Shown here: piece after piece, positions 27,975 through 36,628 of the stretch
How the letters are laid out: each line of letters begins with the position of its first letter
Position numbering within the stretch: position 1 is the first letter of the stretch
Assembly: GCF_000447755.1 (NCBI RefSeq)
Contig: NZ_AUNE01000043.1
Coordinates: 54,728-118,727, forward strand
Source of the DNA: Bacteriovorax sp. BSW11_IV
GTDB lineage: Bacteria > Bdellovibrionota > Bacteriovoracia > Bacteriovoracales > Bacteriovoracaceae
Direction of reading: 5' to 3'
Length of the DNA: 64,000 nucleotides
The notes under the pieces: generated by a model
Told to the model about the DNA's origin: nothing
The model's input: only the letters and a program-made list of their open reading frames with translations
Database searches by the model: none
Position numbers and translations under genes: made by a program

Positions 27975-28350
27975 AATTCAAATGATTGAGAAGTTATATG
28001 ATTCTTTTTCTGTAGAGGACATGGGGGCCCTTGAAAAAATTTGTCATGAAGATATTAGTTGGCATCAGTGCCCAGGTTTTCCAGGTGGTGGTGTGCATAG
28101 AGGAATTCAAAGTGTGCTTGATAATGTCTATGAGGCCAATAGAAAGAGATGGAAAAGTTTTTCTTTTTCTAAACATACAATCTTCGAGGGTATGGACAAT
28201 GTTGTCGTTGAAGGAACTTATGATGTTGAGTCTCATAACGGCAAGAAAACTCATGCTCAGACTGTCCATGTTTTTAAAATAAAAGATGATAAAGTTCAGT
28301 CTTTTTGGCAGTACACCGATACTCAAGTATTATGGTCATGTCTAAGTTGA
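27967..28350 (+). CDS. NTF2-like / SnoaL-like family protein
   Basis: A 127-residue cone-barrel protein of the NTF2-like superfamily: IEKLYDSFSVEDMGALEKIC, HEDISWHQCPGFPGGGVHRG and VHVFKIKDDKVQSFWQYTDT follow the SnoaL pattern. Members are enzymes or small-molecule binders; no catalytic set is certain. Translationally coupled to the DoxX-like gene through an 8-base overlap. Confidence 0.8.
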   Translation: MNKIQMIEKLYDSFSVEDMGALEKICHEDISWHQCPGFPGGGVHRGIQSVLDNVYEANRKRWKSFSFSKHTIFEGMDNVVVEGTYDVESHNGKKTHAQTVHVFKIKDDKVQSFWQYTDTQVLWSCLS

Positions 28351-28431
28351 CAAAGATTTTACAAAGCTAGAACCTTCTTAACAGTCTCCTTTGCCATAAT
28401 GGTTTCACACCATAAGAAAAGGAGACTTTTT

Positions 28432-28707
28432 ATGAGTATTCAAACAACTTTCAAAAACGTTAAGAGTGGACCTGAAGTGTTAGAGAGAATTGAGCGAAAG
28501 TCAGAAAAATTTCAACGTCTTTTTAGCAAGAAGCTGAACATTCAATGGTTGTTTTGGAAAGAAAAAGAAGATTTGTGTTCTGAAGTAAGAGTCAGTGGTT
28601 ATCATGGACCAGTACTCTTTGCGAAGGCACAAGGTGAAAACCTCTACAAAGTAATAGATCTTGCCACGGAAAAAATGAAAGCGCAGTTAGTAAAAGTGAA
28701 AGCTTAA
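28432..28707 (+). CDS. hpf: HPF/RaiA family ribosome-associated protein
   Basis: A 91-residue protein resembling short ribosome hibernation factors. I start at the ATG at 28432 (AAGGAGAC ahead). The family's alternate strand-helix plan is visible: IQTTFKNVKSGPEVLERIER, then KSEKFQRLFSKKLNIQWLFW, and a final helix YKVIDLATEKMKAQLVK. Such proteins bind the 30S decoding region and pause ribosomes; in a predator this could matter in attack phase (inference). It is transcribed alone and ends with a good terminator. It lacks the long C-terminal domain. Confidence 0.78.
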   Translation: MSIQTTFKNVKSGPEVLERIERKSEKFQRLFSKKLNIQWLFWKEKEDLCSEVRVSGYHGPVLFAKAQGENLYKVIDLATEKMKAQLVKVKA

Positions 28708-28714
28708 AAAAATG

Positions 28715-28740
28715 AAGGGCCTAATAAAGGCCCTTTTTTA
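28715..28740. terminator. Bidirectional terminator
   Basis: AAGGGCC (28715-28721) pairs with GGCCCTT (28729-28735), with A tract before and T tract after. It serves the HPF gene and the converging 49-residue ORF. Confidence 0.85.
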
Positions 28741-28887
28741 GAAGAGAGACTTGAAAGTGAAAAGTCCTGTGAACCATTTGTTCATTTCTTTTCTTAGCCA
28801 TCCAATTTCTTCAGCAGTGACATGGCCCTGCTTCGTAAGCGTTAAGGCAATATTAAAAACATAACTTAGATTAATTCTTTGACTCAT
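28738..28887 (-). CDS. Small ORF, 49 residues, unknown
   Basis: A 49-residue frame beginning at the ATG at 28887 (MSQRINLSYVFNIALTLTKQ) with GGGAGAAT as ribosome site and ending in the T tract of a shared terminator. It is amphipathic, with EEIGWLRKEMNKWF in the middle. The ribosome site, its fit between NfeD and the terminator, and normal codon use support a real gene. Whether it is co-transcribed with nothing or has its own promoter is unclear. Confidence 0.55.
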   Translation of the reverse strand: MSQRINLSYVFNIALTLTKQGHVTAEEIGWLRKEMNKWFTGLFTFKSLF

Positions 28888-28926
28888 TTTATTCTCCCAA
28901 TAATGAAATTTTTTAACATAGATCTT

Positions 28927-30231
28927 TTAAACTGGCCACACGATCAGCTTCATCCCTTCTTGGCCAATAACTTTTGCATATGAACCAATTTCGAGTTCTT
29001 TGTCGCACTGTGCATTCCAAATTTCACCTGAAACTTTTACTTGATAAATAAATTTATCACCATGCTTTTGGATAAAGGCAACAATTTGCGCTTCCTTGTT
29101 GTCCATTTTGTTGAATTTTTTGGCGCCTATGTTTTTTATATCTCTCAAAATGACAAATGTTACGAATAAAAGAAAAACGACAATGGCGGCCGTACTAGAA
29201 AATATAAGTGCGCTGCTAATTTCAACATGGCCTTCTTCTGTTCGAAATAAAAATAAAGAACCTAATACCAGTGAGGCCACGCCTGCGAGAGAGAGTAGTC
29301 CATAGCTTGTAATATAAATTTCCAAAATAAAAAGAACAAAAGAAAAGACGAGTAGCCCTAATGCTCCAAAGTTTAGTGGAAGAACTTGGAAGCTAATTCC
29401 TGCAAGAATAAGACATAATCCTCCCAGTGAGCCTGCGATCATTCCCCCTGGCGTTTGAAATTCAAAATACAAAAGGGCAGCACCTAAAAGAAAGAGAATA
29501 TAGGCGAGATTAGGATTGGCAAAAATATTTAAAATCTGTTGCCCTAGATCCATTGAAATTTCAATTATGGAAGTGGCCGATGTTGTTTTTAGCTGAAGGG
29601 CCTCTCCATGATGGATAATGATTCTGTTATTGATTAGATTGATGAGATCTTTGTCCGAGTTTGCAATGGCATCGACGATCTTTTTTTCGACGGCCGTTTT
29701 ACTTGTGTAGCTTTTGGCATCGGAAATCATACTTGCAAAGAGGTCTGCATTTCTTCCACGCAGTTCAGATAAACTTTTTACTAGAGCAATTAAATCATTT
29801 TGCGCTTTAGCTTTAACATCTTTTTCCATTTCACTTGTTAGTTGAATCGGGGTAGCTGCACCGATATTTGTTCCATCACTCATAAAAAGTAGATGAGCGC
29901 CACTGGCGATAATCGCTCCAGCACTGGTCGCGCTTGCTCCCTCTGGTGTGATCCAAACAATAACGGGAATATCACTTTGTCCTATTGTCGTTAGAATTTC
30001 CTTTGTTGTAGAAACCAGTCCACCAGGAGTATTAAGTTCAATGACAAGAGCATCATTTTTATTTTTTACGGCCTTATCAAGACCTGATTGAATATAGTTA
30101 AGGGTGGCCGGATTAATACTTGTATGAACTTTTAAGCGCACCAAAGAGTTGATCTCATACTCTTTGGCGAAACTTTCACCCAATGAGGCCCATAGGGCAA
30201 TGAGAGCATAAAGATAAAATAGTCTATTCAT
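28927..30231 (-). CDS. nfeD: NfeD-type membrane serine protease
   Basis: A 434-residue long-form NfeD. I start at the ATG at 30231 (MNRLFYLYALIALWASLGES), with GGAT ahead and a signal peptide. Order: signal peptide, ClpP-like serine protease domain (about 30-215; ELNTPGGLV, then SATSAGAIIASGAH carrying the catalytic Ser, and Lys in SYTSKTAVEKK), four membrane helices (about 240-355), and a C-terminal OB-fold (about 375-434). This class cuts the C-terminus of slipins, and a slipin gene lies at 22826-23581. The pair is usually one operon but is split here. Confidence 0.93.
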   Translation of the reverse strand: MNRLFYLYALIALWASLGESFAKEYEINSLVRLKVHTSINPATLNYIQSGLDKAVKNKNDALVIELNTPGGLVSTTKEILTTIGQSDIPVIVWITPEGASATSAGAIIASGAHLLFMSDGTNIGAATPIQLTSEMEKDVKAKAQNDLIALVKSLSELRGRNADLFASMISDAKSYTSKTAVEKKIVDAIANSDKDLINLINNRIIIHHGEALQLKTTSATSIIEISMDLGQQILNIFANPNLAYILFLLGAALLYFEFQTPGGMIAGSLGGLCLILAGISFQVLPLNFGALGLLVFSFVLFILEIYITSYGLLSLAGVASLVLGSLFLFRTEEGHVEISSALIFSSTAAIVVFLLFVTFVILRDIKNIGAKKFNKMDNKEAQIVAFIQKHGDKFIYQVKVSGEIWNAQCDKELEIGSYAKVIGQEGMKLIVWPV

Positions 30232-30430
30232 AGGAAATCCTCGAGCTTTGTTGCCATTAATTGTTGGCAGTGACTGAATTCTAACGCATTGATATTTCGA
30301 TAACAACTTCTTTCATTTAGCACTGACTAAGTGTTCAAAATTAAGGTTTAAGGTCCAATGTATTTTTATGATTAACAAATAAAAATACTGACTCACTATT
30401 CTATAATTTATATTTTGCATTTCGGAACAT

Positions 30431-30442
30431 TACCTATAGGTA
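30431..30442. repeat. Perfect 12-bp palindrome
   Basis: TACCTATAGGTA reads the same on both strands, in the NfeD/HTH gap. Possible operator. Confidence 0.4.
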
Positions 30443-30523
30443 TTTATTACAAATGCCTTTATTTATTGAATTTTTCTTTTATAAATAAATTGGTGTTGCT
30501 AAAAAAAAAGAGTTGATTTATAT

Positions 30524-30538
30524 TTAAGTTATACTTAA
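30524..30538. repeat. Inverted repeat TTAAGT-TAT-ACTTAA
   Basis: Two 6-base arms match perfectly around a 3-base centre, in the NfeD/HTH gap. Possible operator. Confidence 0.4.
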
Positions 30539-30745
30539 GGTGATCTTTAGATAGCACTTGTAAGTTTTTGGATATGTGTAATAATAAGGGTCGAAACCTT
30601 AATTTTTAGCAAAAAAGCCTCTTCTTTTGAGTAGATACTATCTTAAAGTTGCCATGCTAAATGTATGAAATAAAAAAGAAGTTCGTTTTTGTTGTTTTAA
30701 AAAATAACCAAAAATTGTTTTGAGTTTTATATAGAGTTTTTGATA

Positions 30746-30761
30746 TTGTCTAGTTAGACAA
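30746..30761. promoter_or_regulatory. Putative operator of the HTH gene
   Basis: TTGTCTA-GT-TAGACAA is a perfect inverted repeat (7-base arms, 2-base centre) ending 31 bases before the HTH gene start. It overlaps a possible -10 (TATTGT, 30744-30749) that is 18 bases from TTGAGT (30720-30725). A repressor here would block that promoter, so autoregulation is likely. Confidence 0.55.
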
Positions 30762-30792
30762 ATTAAAACGGAGATTATTAAGGAGATATTTT

Positions 30793-31110
30793 ATGCGCTG
30801 CTTTGAAAACATTGCTAAACTGATTAGAACTAAGAGAATCAACCACCCAAAAGGTTACTCTCAATCTGAACTTTCACACCTTCTTGGATACAAGAATGGT
30901 CAATTCATCTCTAACGTAGAGAGAGCTCTTTGTAACATTCCTCTAAAGATGCTTACAAGAGTATCTGAAGTTCTAGACATCGATCCAATTGAACTTAAGT
31001 CTGCCATTCTTAAGGATCAAGAGATCACTCTAGAAAACTACCTTGAAAAAGGTCGTAAGCAACAATCTAGCGTTCAAAAAGAAGCTGAAGTTGCTCAAAC
31101 TGTAATGTAA
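30793..31110 (+). CDS. Cro/C1-type helix-turn-helix regulator
   Basis: A 105-residue DNA-binding protein. The helix-turn-helix is YSQSELSHLLGYKNGQFISN (about 23-42), followed by helices ending LDIDPIELKSAIL and a charged tail. AAGGAG precedes the ATG. The gene has no GGCC and uses codons like fusA and mdh (for example CTT, GGT and AAC), suggesting high expression, unusual for a repressor. The inverted repeat at 30746-30761 is its best candidate site. Such an abundant small regulator may act globally (inference). Confidence 0.82.
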   Translation: MRCFENIAKLIRTKRINHPKGYSQSELSHLLGYKNGQFISNVERALCNIPLKMLTRVSEVLDIDPIELKSAILKDQEITLENYLEKGRKQQSSVQKEAEVAQTVM

Positions 31111-31113
31111 AAA

Positions 31114-31140
31114 AAAGGCCTCCAATCGGAGGCCTTTCTT
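31114..31140. terminator. Bidirectional terminator
   Basis: AAAGGCCTCC (31114-31123) pairs with GGAGGCCTTT (31128-31137) around a 4-base loop, flanked by A and T tracts. Shared by the HTH gene and the converging gene at 31142. Confidence 0.88.
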
Positions 31141-31141
31141 T

Positions 31142-31768
31142 TTATGGAATGCCTTTGTAGGCCTTGTAATCATCTAACGTCCCAACACTTTCTTCCGTAT
31201 CATCCTTAAAGTCAGAATTCATTTGCGCCATTAGTAAATGGGGGTCTTGAATTTCACCTTCTTTAACTTCAATATCGCCCAGACGGCTAATCTGGTGATT
31301 CTCAGAGTAGGTTGTATCACTTTTTAAAGAATCAAAATGCTTCTTAAAAATTTCTTTATCGGCCTCAGTCATTGTGGCCTCAAATTCACGAATTTTTTCC
31401 ATTGTGCCGTAATAGTTATTTTCAAGTTTATTAAGCTGTCTGTCATCGGCCCTGTGATACATGGCAAAGTATTTTCTACGCGCATGTAAGTGTTGCTCTA
31501 ATAGGTTTAGGTATTTGCTAATGACTTTGTTCTGCTCTGGTACTGCTTTGTTTCCAGAACCACGACGAGGTCGTCTTCTGCGACGATTGGCGTTAGAACT
31601 CGTTGCTTTATTTTCTGGCCCAGCACTTTTTATTTGTGGGGCCTGAGAGTTATTACTGTTATTTCTATTGCGGTTTCTATTTCTGTTACGGTTTCTGTTG
31701 TTTCTTTTAGGTCCAGAATTTTGTCCTGAAGATTGACCAGAATTACCTGACTCATTAGTACTGTTCAT
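31142..31768 (-). CDS. Basic, Asn/Arg-rich protein, possible RNA binder
   Basis: A 208-residue protein in two parts. The first 80 residues are low-complexity and basic, with a run of NR dipeptides near 25-36 and RRRRRPRRGSGNK near 62-74, as in disordered nucleic-acid-binding tails. The rest is helical and acidic, with KYLNLLEQHLHARRKYFAMY. The plan recalls DUF4167-like proteins, but I cannot confirm homology. Probably an RNA- or ribosome-associated protein (inference). Transcribed alone. Confidence 0.7.
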   Translation of the reverse strand: MNSTNESGNSGQSSGQNSGPKRNNRNRNRNRNRNRNNSNNSQAPQIKSAGPENKATSSNANRRRRRPRRGSGNKAVPEQNKVISKYLNLLEQHLHARRKYFAMYHRADDRQLNKLENNYYGTMEKIREFEATMTEADKEIFKKHFDSLKSDTTYSENHQISRLGDIEVKEGEIQDPHLLMAQMNSDFKDDTEESVGTLDDYKAYKGIP

Positions 31769-31946
31769 TGAACTGACCTTCTTACATATTTCTTAAATTG
31801 AGTTTCAGTTGATCATGATATGCTTATGGGCACGTCACGTCAATTACACTAGGCATAAGAAGAAAGCACTACCCAAACGAAGAAATTCTGATACTGTAAG
31901 GGAGACTTTTTGTTTAATTTTATAGATGCCAAAAGGAGTTTTTTTT

Positions 31947-32933
31947 ATGGCAAACAAAAGAGTAAAAGTAGCTGTAACAGGTGCTGCTGGACAAATTGGT
32001 TACGCGATTCTTTTCAGAATTGCTTCTGGTCAAATGTTTGGCCAAGATACTGATGTAGAACTTTCTCTACTTGAACTTCCACAAGCTCTAGGGGCCCTTG
32101 AAGGTGTTCGCATGGAACTTGATGACTGTGCTTTCCCACGTCTTAAAAAAGTGACTTGCACTGACAAAATGGAAGTTGCCTTTAAAGATGTTAACTGGGT
32201 ACTTGCTATCGGTGCAGTTCCAAGAAAAGCAGGAATGGAAAGAGCTGACCTACTAAAAGTTAACGGTGGAATTTTTGGACCATTAGGAAAAGCTATGGCC
32301 GCTCACGGAGCAGCTGATTCAAAACTTTTCGTAGTTGGTAACCCATGTAATACAAACTGTCTGATCGCTATGGAAAACTCAGGTCTTCCAAAAGACAGAT
32401 TCTTTGCTATGACAACTCTTGATGAGAACAGAGCAAAAACTCAATTAGCTCAAAAAGCTGGTGTTGATGTAACTGAAGTTACAAATATGACTATTTGGGG
32501 TAACCACTCTGCAACTCAATACCCAGATTTTTACAATGCTAAAATCGGTGGTAAAAAAGCTCATGAAGTTATTACTGATGAAGCTTGGTTACAAGGGGAG
32601 TTCATTAAGACTGTTCAACAACGTGGTGCTGCTATTATCGCAGCTCGTGGAGCTTCTTCTGCAGCTTCTGCGGCAAACGCTTGTGTTCAAGGTGTATACA
32701 ACCTAACTCATGACACTCCTGCTGGAGAGACATTCTCAATGTGTCTTTCTTCTAAGGGACAATACGGTGTAGACGAAGGTCTAATCTTCTCTTTCCCATG
32801 TCGTGTAGAAAATGGAAAACTTATTGTTGTTGAAGGACAAGAGCACAATGCTTTTGGTACTGAAAAATTCAACGCGACTCTTAACGAGCTTCGTGAAGAA
32901 AGAGCAGCAGTAAAAGAGCTTGGTCTTATCTAA
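31947..32933 (+). CDS. mdh: Malate dehydrogenase
   Basis: NAD-dependent malate dehydrogenase of the TCA cycle, 328 residues, in the cytoplasm. I start at the ATG at 31947 because AAGGAG lies just before. The Rossmann motif [19 protein letters not shown] (about 8-26), [19 protein letters not shown], the substrate Arg region [12 protein letters not shown] and the catalytic His in [12 protein letters not shown] place it in the long (type 2) malate dehydrogenase group. Few GGCC sites and biased codons suggest high expression. It is monocistronic with its own terminator. Confidence 0.97.
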   Translation: MANKRVKVAVTGAAGQIGYAILFRIASGQMFGQDTDVELSLLELPQALGALEGVRMELDDCAFPRLKKVTCTDKMEVAFKDVNWVLAIGAVPRKAGMERADLLKVNGGIFGPLGKAMAAHGAADSKLFVVGNPCNTNCLIAMENSGLPKDRFFAMTTLDENRAKTQLAQKAGVDVTEVTNMTIWGNHSATQYPDFYNAKIGGKKAHEVITDEAWLQGEFIKTVQQRGAAIIAARGASSAASAANACVQGVYNLTHDTPAGETFSMCLSSKGQYGVDEGLIFSFPCRVENGKLIVVEGQEHNAFGTEKFNATLNELREERAAVKELGLI

Positions 32934-32955
32934 TTTAAGATTAGTATAACTAGGG

Positions 32956-32983
32956 AAGCGGCCTTTAATCGGGCCGCTTTTTT
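32956..32983 (+). terminator. mdh terminator
   Basis: AAGCGGCC (32956-32963) pairs with GGCCGCTT (32972-32979), then T. The next gene begins only 10 bases after the T tract. Confidence 0.88.
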
Positions 32984-32993
32984 GTGCAAAAAA

Positions 32994-33710
32994 ATGAAAC
33001 TAAAAAGCCATCACGATTTTGATTATACTCTAAGAGAACTTACTGTTGATTTTCCTTCTGAAAAAGAAAATTTATCACTAAATTTTCATATCATTGATAA
33101 TTTAGACGATGCCATTGATCGTTTGTGTGAGGCCCTTGATAAAAAGTCTGTTGAAACAGGAACACAACTTGATCCTCTTAGTGAAGACTACTGTCCTTAC
33201 TTTGGTCTTGTATGGCCATCCGCCAAGGGACTTGTTCAATATCTTTTAAAGAATAAAGAAAAATTTGCGGGCAAAACAGTTCTTGAAATTGGTTGCGGTC
33301 TAGCGCTTCCATCAATAGTTCTTTCGTCTTTTGGTGCCAAAGTTCTCGCTACAGACTTCCATCGTGACGTGCCTTTGTTTTTAGAAAGAAATTTGCAGTT
33401 AAATAAGGCCCACGTCGATTTTCTCCAAGTGAATTGGCGAAAAGAAAAGGCGGAACTTCCTAAATTCGATTTTGTCATCGGTTCTGATATTCTCTATGAA
33501 GGTCAGCATCCTCTTGATGTCCCTAAGGCCCTTTGTCATTATTTAAAAGACGATGGTGAAATTATTCTTGCTGATCCAGGTCGCTCATTTTTACCGAAAT
33601 TTCTTGCGGCCATGAAAGAGCTTTCCATGGTTGAAACTTCAAGTATTGAAAATGTGACTCTTGATGGAGAGACAAGAGATATCAGTATTCATTCTTTTGT
33701 CCATGGATAA
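32994..33710 (+). CDS. Class I SAM-dependent methyltransferase
   Basis: A 238-residue methyltransferase. Motif I is VLEIGCGLALPSIVLSSFGA (about 93-112), motif II has VLATDFHRD, and FDFVIGSDILYEGQH the later motif. The plan matches METTL/methyltransferase-16-like enzymes that modify proteins or small nitrogen compounds. It has no Shine-Dalgarno and follows directly on the mdh terminator; either the ATG at 32994 or the TTG at 32982 could be used. Substrate unknown. Confidence 0.8.
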   Translation: MKLKSHHDFDYTLRELTVDFPSEKENLSLNFHIIDNLDDAIDRLCEALDKKSVETGTQLDPLSEDYCPYFGLVWPSAKGLVQYLLKNKEKFAGKTVLEIGCGLALPSIVLSSFGAKVLATDFHRDVPLFLERNLQLNKAHVDFLQVNWRKEKAELPKFDFVIGSDILYEGQHPLDVPKALCHYLKDDGEIILADPGRSFLPKFLAAMKELSMVETSSIENVTLDGETRDISIHSFVHG

Positions 33711-33730
33711 AATTCTGATAATATAAATTT

Positions 33731-34105
33731 ATGAAAAAACTAACTAAACTAACTGAAGAAGAAAAATACGTCATCCTCCATAAAGGCACAGAGGCGCCCT
33801 ATACAGGGAAATTTAACGACCATAAGGAAGTTGGAATTTATAGTTGTAAACAATGTGGAGAAGAGCTCTACCGCTCAGAAGATAAATTCTCGTCAGGCTG
33901 TGGCTGGCCTAGTTTTGATGATGAAATTCCTGGCAAGGTTAAGCGTATCCCGGATGCCGATGGCAGACGCACAGAAATTGTTTGCCATGCTTGTGGTGGT
34001 CACTTAGGTCACGTCTTCCTAGGAGAGGGGTTTACACCTAAGAATACACGCCATTGTGTGAACTCCATATCCCTTGAATTTACAGAGATCTCTAAGAAAT
34101 CTTAA
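33731..34105 (+). CDS. msrB: Peptide-methionine (R)-S-oxide reductase
   Basis: Repairs methionine-R-sulfoxide in proteins, using thioredoxin. The 124-residue protein has both structural zinc CxxC pairs (SCKQCGEE and CHACGGH), the GCGWPSFDDE substrate pocket and the redox Cys in RHCVNSISLEF. It is a free-standing, cytoplasmic MsrB. There is no Shine-Dalgarno; GATAAT (33717-33722) and TATAAA (33722-33727) lie immediately upstream, so the mRNA may be leaderless. Confidence 0.95.
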   Translation: MKKLTKLTEEEKYVILHKGTEAPYTGKFNDHKEVGIYSCKQCGEELYRSEDKFSSGCGWPSFDDEIPGKVKRIPDADGRRTEIVCHACGGHLGHVFLGEGFTPKNTRHCVNSISLEFTEISKKS

Positions 34106-34161
34106 GTCCAGTTTTAAAGGGCCTCCATGATAAAATAGACTCATTATCAAGGAGAGTTATT

Positions 34162-35166
34162 ATGAAGATTGGATTGATCGTTTTACTCATGGGATTGAGT
34201 TCTTGGTCTTATGCTGAAAGTACCTTACAAAATGTTCGTAAGGCCGGGGTTGTCAGATGTGGAGTCAATCAAGGTTTGGCCGGTTTTTCTGTTCCCGATA
34301 GTAAGGGAGCATGGAAAGGTATCGATGTTGATTTTTGTCGTGCCTTGGCCGCCGCAATTTTTGGTGATGATGCCAAAGTTAAATACATTCCTCTTTCCGG
34401 CCAGCAGCGCTTCACGGCCTTGCAATCTGGGGAGATTGATGTCCTCTCAAGAAATACGACAATGACACTTTCACGCGATACTGCTCTTGGCTTAAATTTT
34501 GGTCCGACTCTTTTTTATGACGGCCAAGGTTTTATGGTCAGAAAAAGTGACGGAATTAAAACGGCCAAGGATCTTAATGGGGCCTCTATTTGTTTACAGC
34601 AAGGAACAACTACGGAGCTAAATCTTTCTGATTATTTTAGAGCACATAATCTTAAATTTAAGCCCGTTGTTTTTGAAGATGTAACAGAAGTTACAAAGGC
34701 CTTTTTAAGTAAGCGTTGTGATGTTCTCACTGCCGACGCTTCGGCCCTTGCCGCCGAACGCTCCAAGGTTTCAAATCCTGATGCTTATTTTATTTTGCCA
34801 GAAATTATCTCTAAGGAACCCCTGGGGCCAGCTGTGCGCCATGGGGATGACTCATGGGCCGATATCGTAAGATGGACACTTTTCGCCCTTGTTACGGCCG
34901 AAGAACTAGGAATTGATTCAAAAAATATTGATTCTTTTGCTAATAGTGAGTCGCCACAAGTGAAAAGGTTTATGGGAAAAAATACAGGAAATGGCAAGGC
35001 CCTAGGTCTAGATGAAAGATGGTCTTATTGGATCGTTAAAAAAGTTGGCAATTATGCAGAAGTCTTCGAGAGAAATGTGGGGATGGGTTCTGCCTTGAAA
35101 ATTGAAAGGGGATACAACGCTCTTTGGAATAAAGGCGGTATTATGTATGCTCCGCCAATGCTTTAG
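34162..35166 (+). CDS. Amino-acid ABC transporter substrate-binding protein
   Basis: A 334-residue periplasmic binding protein with a signal peptide (1-18, ending SYA). It matches the AapJ/BztA branch for general L-amino acids: VRCGVNQGLAGFSVPDSKG, KYIPLSGQQRFTALQSGEID and VLSRNTTMTLSRDTALGL are typical. It would deliver amino acids to an inner-membrane permease, but no permease or ATPase gene is adjacent, so partners must be elsewhere. AAGGAGAG precedes the ATG. Confidence 0.93.
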   Translation: MKIGLIVLLMGLSSWSYAESTLQNVRKAGVVRCGVNQGLAGFSVPDSKGAWKGIDVDFCRALAAAIFGDDAKVKYIPLSGQQRFTALQSGEIDVLSRNTTMTLSRDTALGLNFGPTLFYDGQGFMVRKSDGIKTAKDLNGASICLQQGTTTELNLSDYFRAHNLKFKPVVFEDVTEVTKAFLSKRCDVLTADASALAAERSKVSNPDAYFILPEIISKEPLGPAVRHGDDSWADIVRWTLFALVTAEELGIDSKNIDSFANSESPQVKRFMGKNTGNGKALGLDERWSYWIVKKVGNYAEVFERNVGMGSALKIERGYNALWNKGGIMYAPPML

Positions 35167-35241
35167 GGTCGTCCATTTTTTTTGTTGATGATAAAAATTT
35201 TCATCTAGGAAACTTATAAAGATTTAATTTCTGTTTTCATC

Positions 35242-35247
35242 TACAAT
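35242..35247 (+). promoter_or_regulatory. -10 element adjacent to MFS start
   Basis: TACAAT ends six bases before the ATG at 35254 and no Shine-Dalgarno exists, so transcription could start at or next to the start codon. No clear -35 hexamer is seen. Confidence 0.4.
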
Positions 35248-35253
35248 GCCCTC

Positions 35254-36546
35254 ATGAGTATGTTTTCAAAGAATGTTTTGAAATTAACCTACCTTGAGGG
35301 CCTTTTTTATGCTCTTATGGTTTCAAGCACTGAAACCTACGCCATCTATTACTTCACTAAAAAAGGCATCAGTGGAACTGAACTCGCACTTCTTACAACT
35401 CTACCTGTACTTCTCGGAGCAATTGGCCAGTTGATCATCCCACGACTGGTAAAAAAGAATGTGGGAGGTTTTCTGCTTCTCACACATTTAATTCAATTCT
35501 TAGGTCTTGGTTTAATCATTCATTGTGTTCTTTTTGATTCGCCGTTTTTGGCCGTACTAACTGGGTTATCTCTCTATTGGATAGGTGGCCAAAATGCCGC
35601 GCCTTTATGGCTTGATTGGGTAAGTCATCACTGTAAAAAAAGTACCTTTGCCAGCTATCTCGGTCAAAGAAATGCTTTTGTCGTTTTTGCGACTATGATC
35701 TTCTTCTTACTTTTTTCACTTCTTTTGGAAAATGGAATGTCCTTTGTTCAGGTCTTTTCCCTAGGTCTTATTGCAAGATTGATTTCATCGATAGTTCAGG
35801 GTTTTCTTATTTTTAAAACACGAAATGTTTTTCATAGTGCAAGTGAGCTTGTTGAAGATAAACCCTGTGAAGAGGTGATGGATAAAGATGTCCTGTATAG
35901 TTTCTTTTGTTGGGGGGGGCTTTTTCGCTTTGGTGTAACTTTATGTTCACCTTTTTTCATTACCTATATGATTAACGATTTAAAATTAACAACACCTGAG
36001 TTTGTTGTTTTATCTGCGATTCCCTTTCTTGGACGTGCACTATTTCAGGCCAATTGGGTAAAGGCCACAGAAGAAGGTCGCTCATATTATGGGATTCAAG
36101 TAGCATGTTTGGCCATTTCTGCACTTCCTATACTTTGGACTTTTTCGGCCAACTACTACTATCTCATCGCCCTGCAGATCATGTCGGGAATTTTTTGGGG
36201 TGGCATAGAGCTAACTCAAGTTCTTATGATTCAAAATCATGCCTATGGAAGCTCTCGTAAGTTTACAGGCATGCAAGGAGCTATTTTCACAGTATTCTCA
36301 GTTTTAGGGGCATTATGTGGTGGTTATTTGCTTGATAGTGGATTTTCAATTTTTGATATCTTCAATATTTCAACTATTGCTCGTTTCGCTCTGGCGTTCA
36401 TCCTTATTTTTCAGGCACGTAAGTTTCAACTTTCAAAACTTTCTCTTCGACATGGCTCAAATTATCTGGTGACAGTTCTCTCTATTAGACCATCTTTGTC
36501 AAATATTATGAAAGTAGTCCCTACTCGTAGTAGGCGCTCCAAGTAG
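35254..36546 (+). CDS. Major facilitator superfamily transporter
   Basis: A 430-residue membrane protein with about 11-12 hydrophobic helices in two halves, separated by a charged loop near 195-215 (ELVEDKPCEEVMDKD). The fold and length fit an MFS permease; the sequence does not reveal the substrate. The last 40 residues are basic. It stands alone after the binding-protein gene. Confidence 0.82.
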   Translation: MSMFSKNVLKLTYLEGLFYALMVSSTETYAIYYFTKKGISGTELALLTTLPVLLGAIGQLIIPRLVKKNVGGFLLLTHLIQFLGLGLIIHCVLFDSPFLAVLTGLSLYWIGGQNAAPLWLDWVSHHCKKSTFASYLGQRNAFVVFATMIFFLLFSLLLENGMSFVQVFSLGLIARLISSIVQGFLIFKTRNVFHSASELVEDKPCEEVMDKDVLYSFFCWGGLFRFGVTLCSPFFITYMINDLKLTTPEFVVLSAIPFLGRALFQANWVKATEEGRSYYGIQVACLAISALPILWTFSANYYYLIALQIMSGIFWGGIELTQVLMIQNHAYGSSRKFTGMQGAIFTVFSVLGALCGGYLLDSGFSIFDIFNISTIARFALAFILIFQARKFQLSKLSLRHGSNYLVTVLSIRPSLSNIMKVVPTRSRRSK

Positions 36547-36628
36547 GCTTGGTATATCTTGCAGGTGATGAAAATCATTTCTTAATTGTATATGATAGTA
36601 GAAGAGAATTTTTGTCAGTGAGGACGAG

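Larger units (their letters stand above)
30232..30792. promoter_or_regulatory. 561-bp AT-rich regulatory gap
   Basis: No convincing coding frame. It contains three perfect inverted repeats (listed separately), homopolymer A and T tracts, and a weak hairpin TAAGG/CCTTA (30585-30589 with 30597-30601) followed by T. The 5' side holds the NfeD promoter; the rest should be control sequence for the small HTH gene or an unrecognised RNA. Confidence 0.5.

Noticed and set aside
30580..30615. Terminator of a second small RNA
   Set aside because: The stem is only 5 bp and no defined upstream transcript could be proposed.
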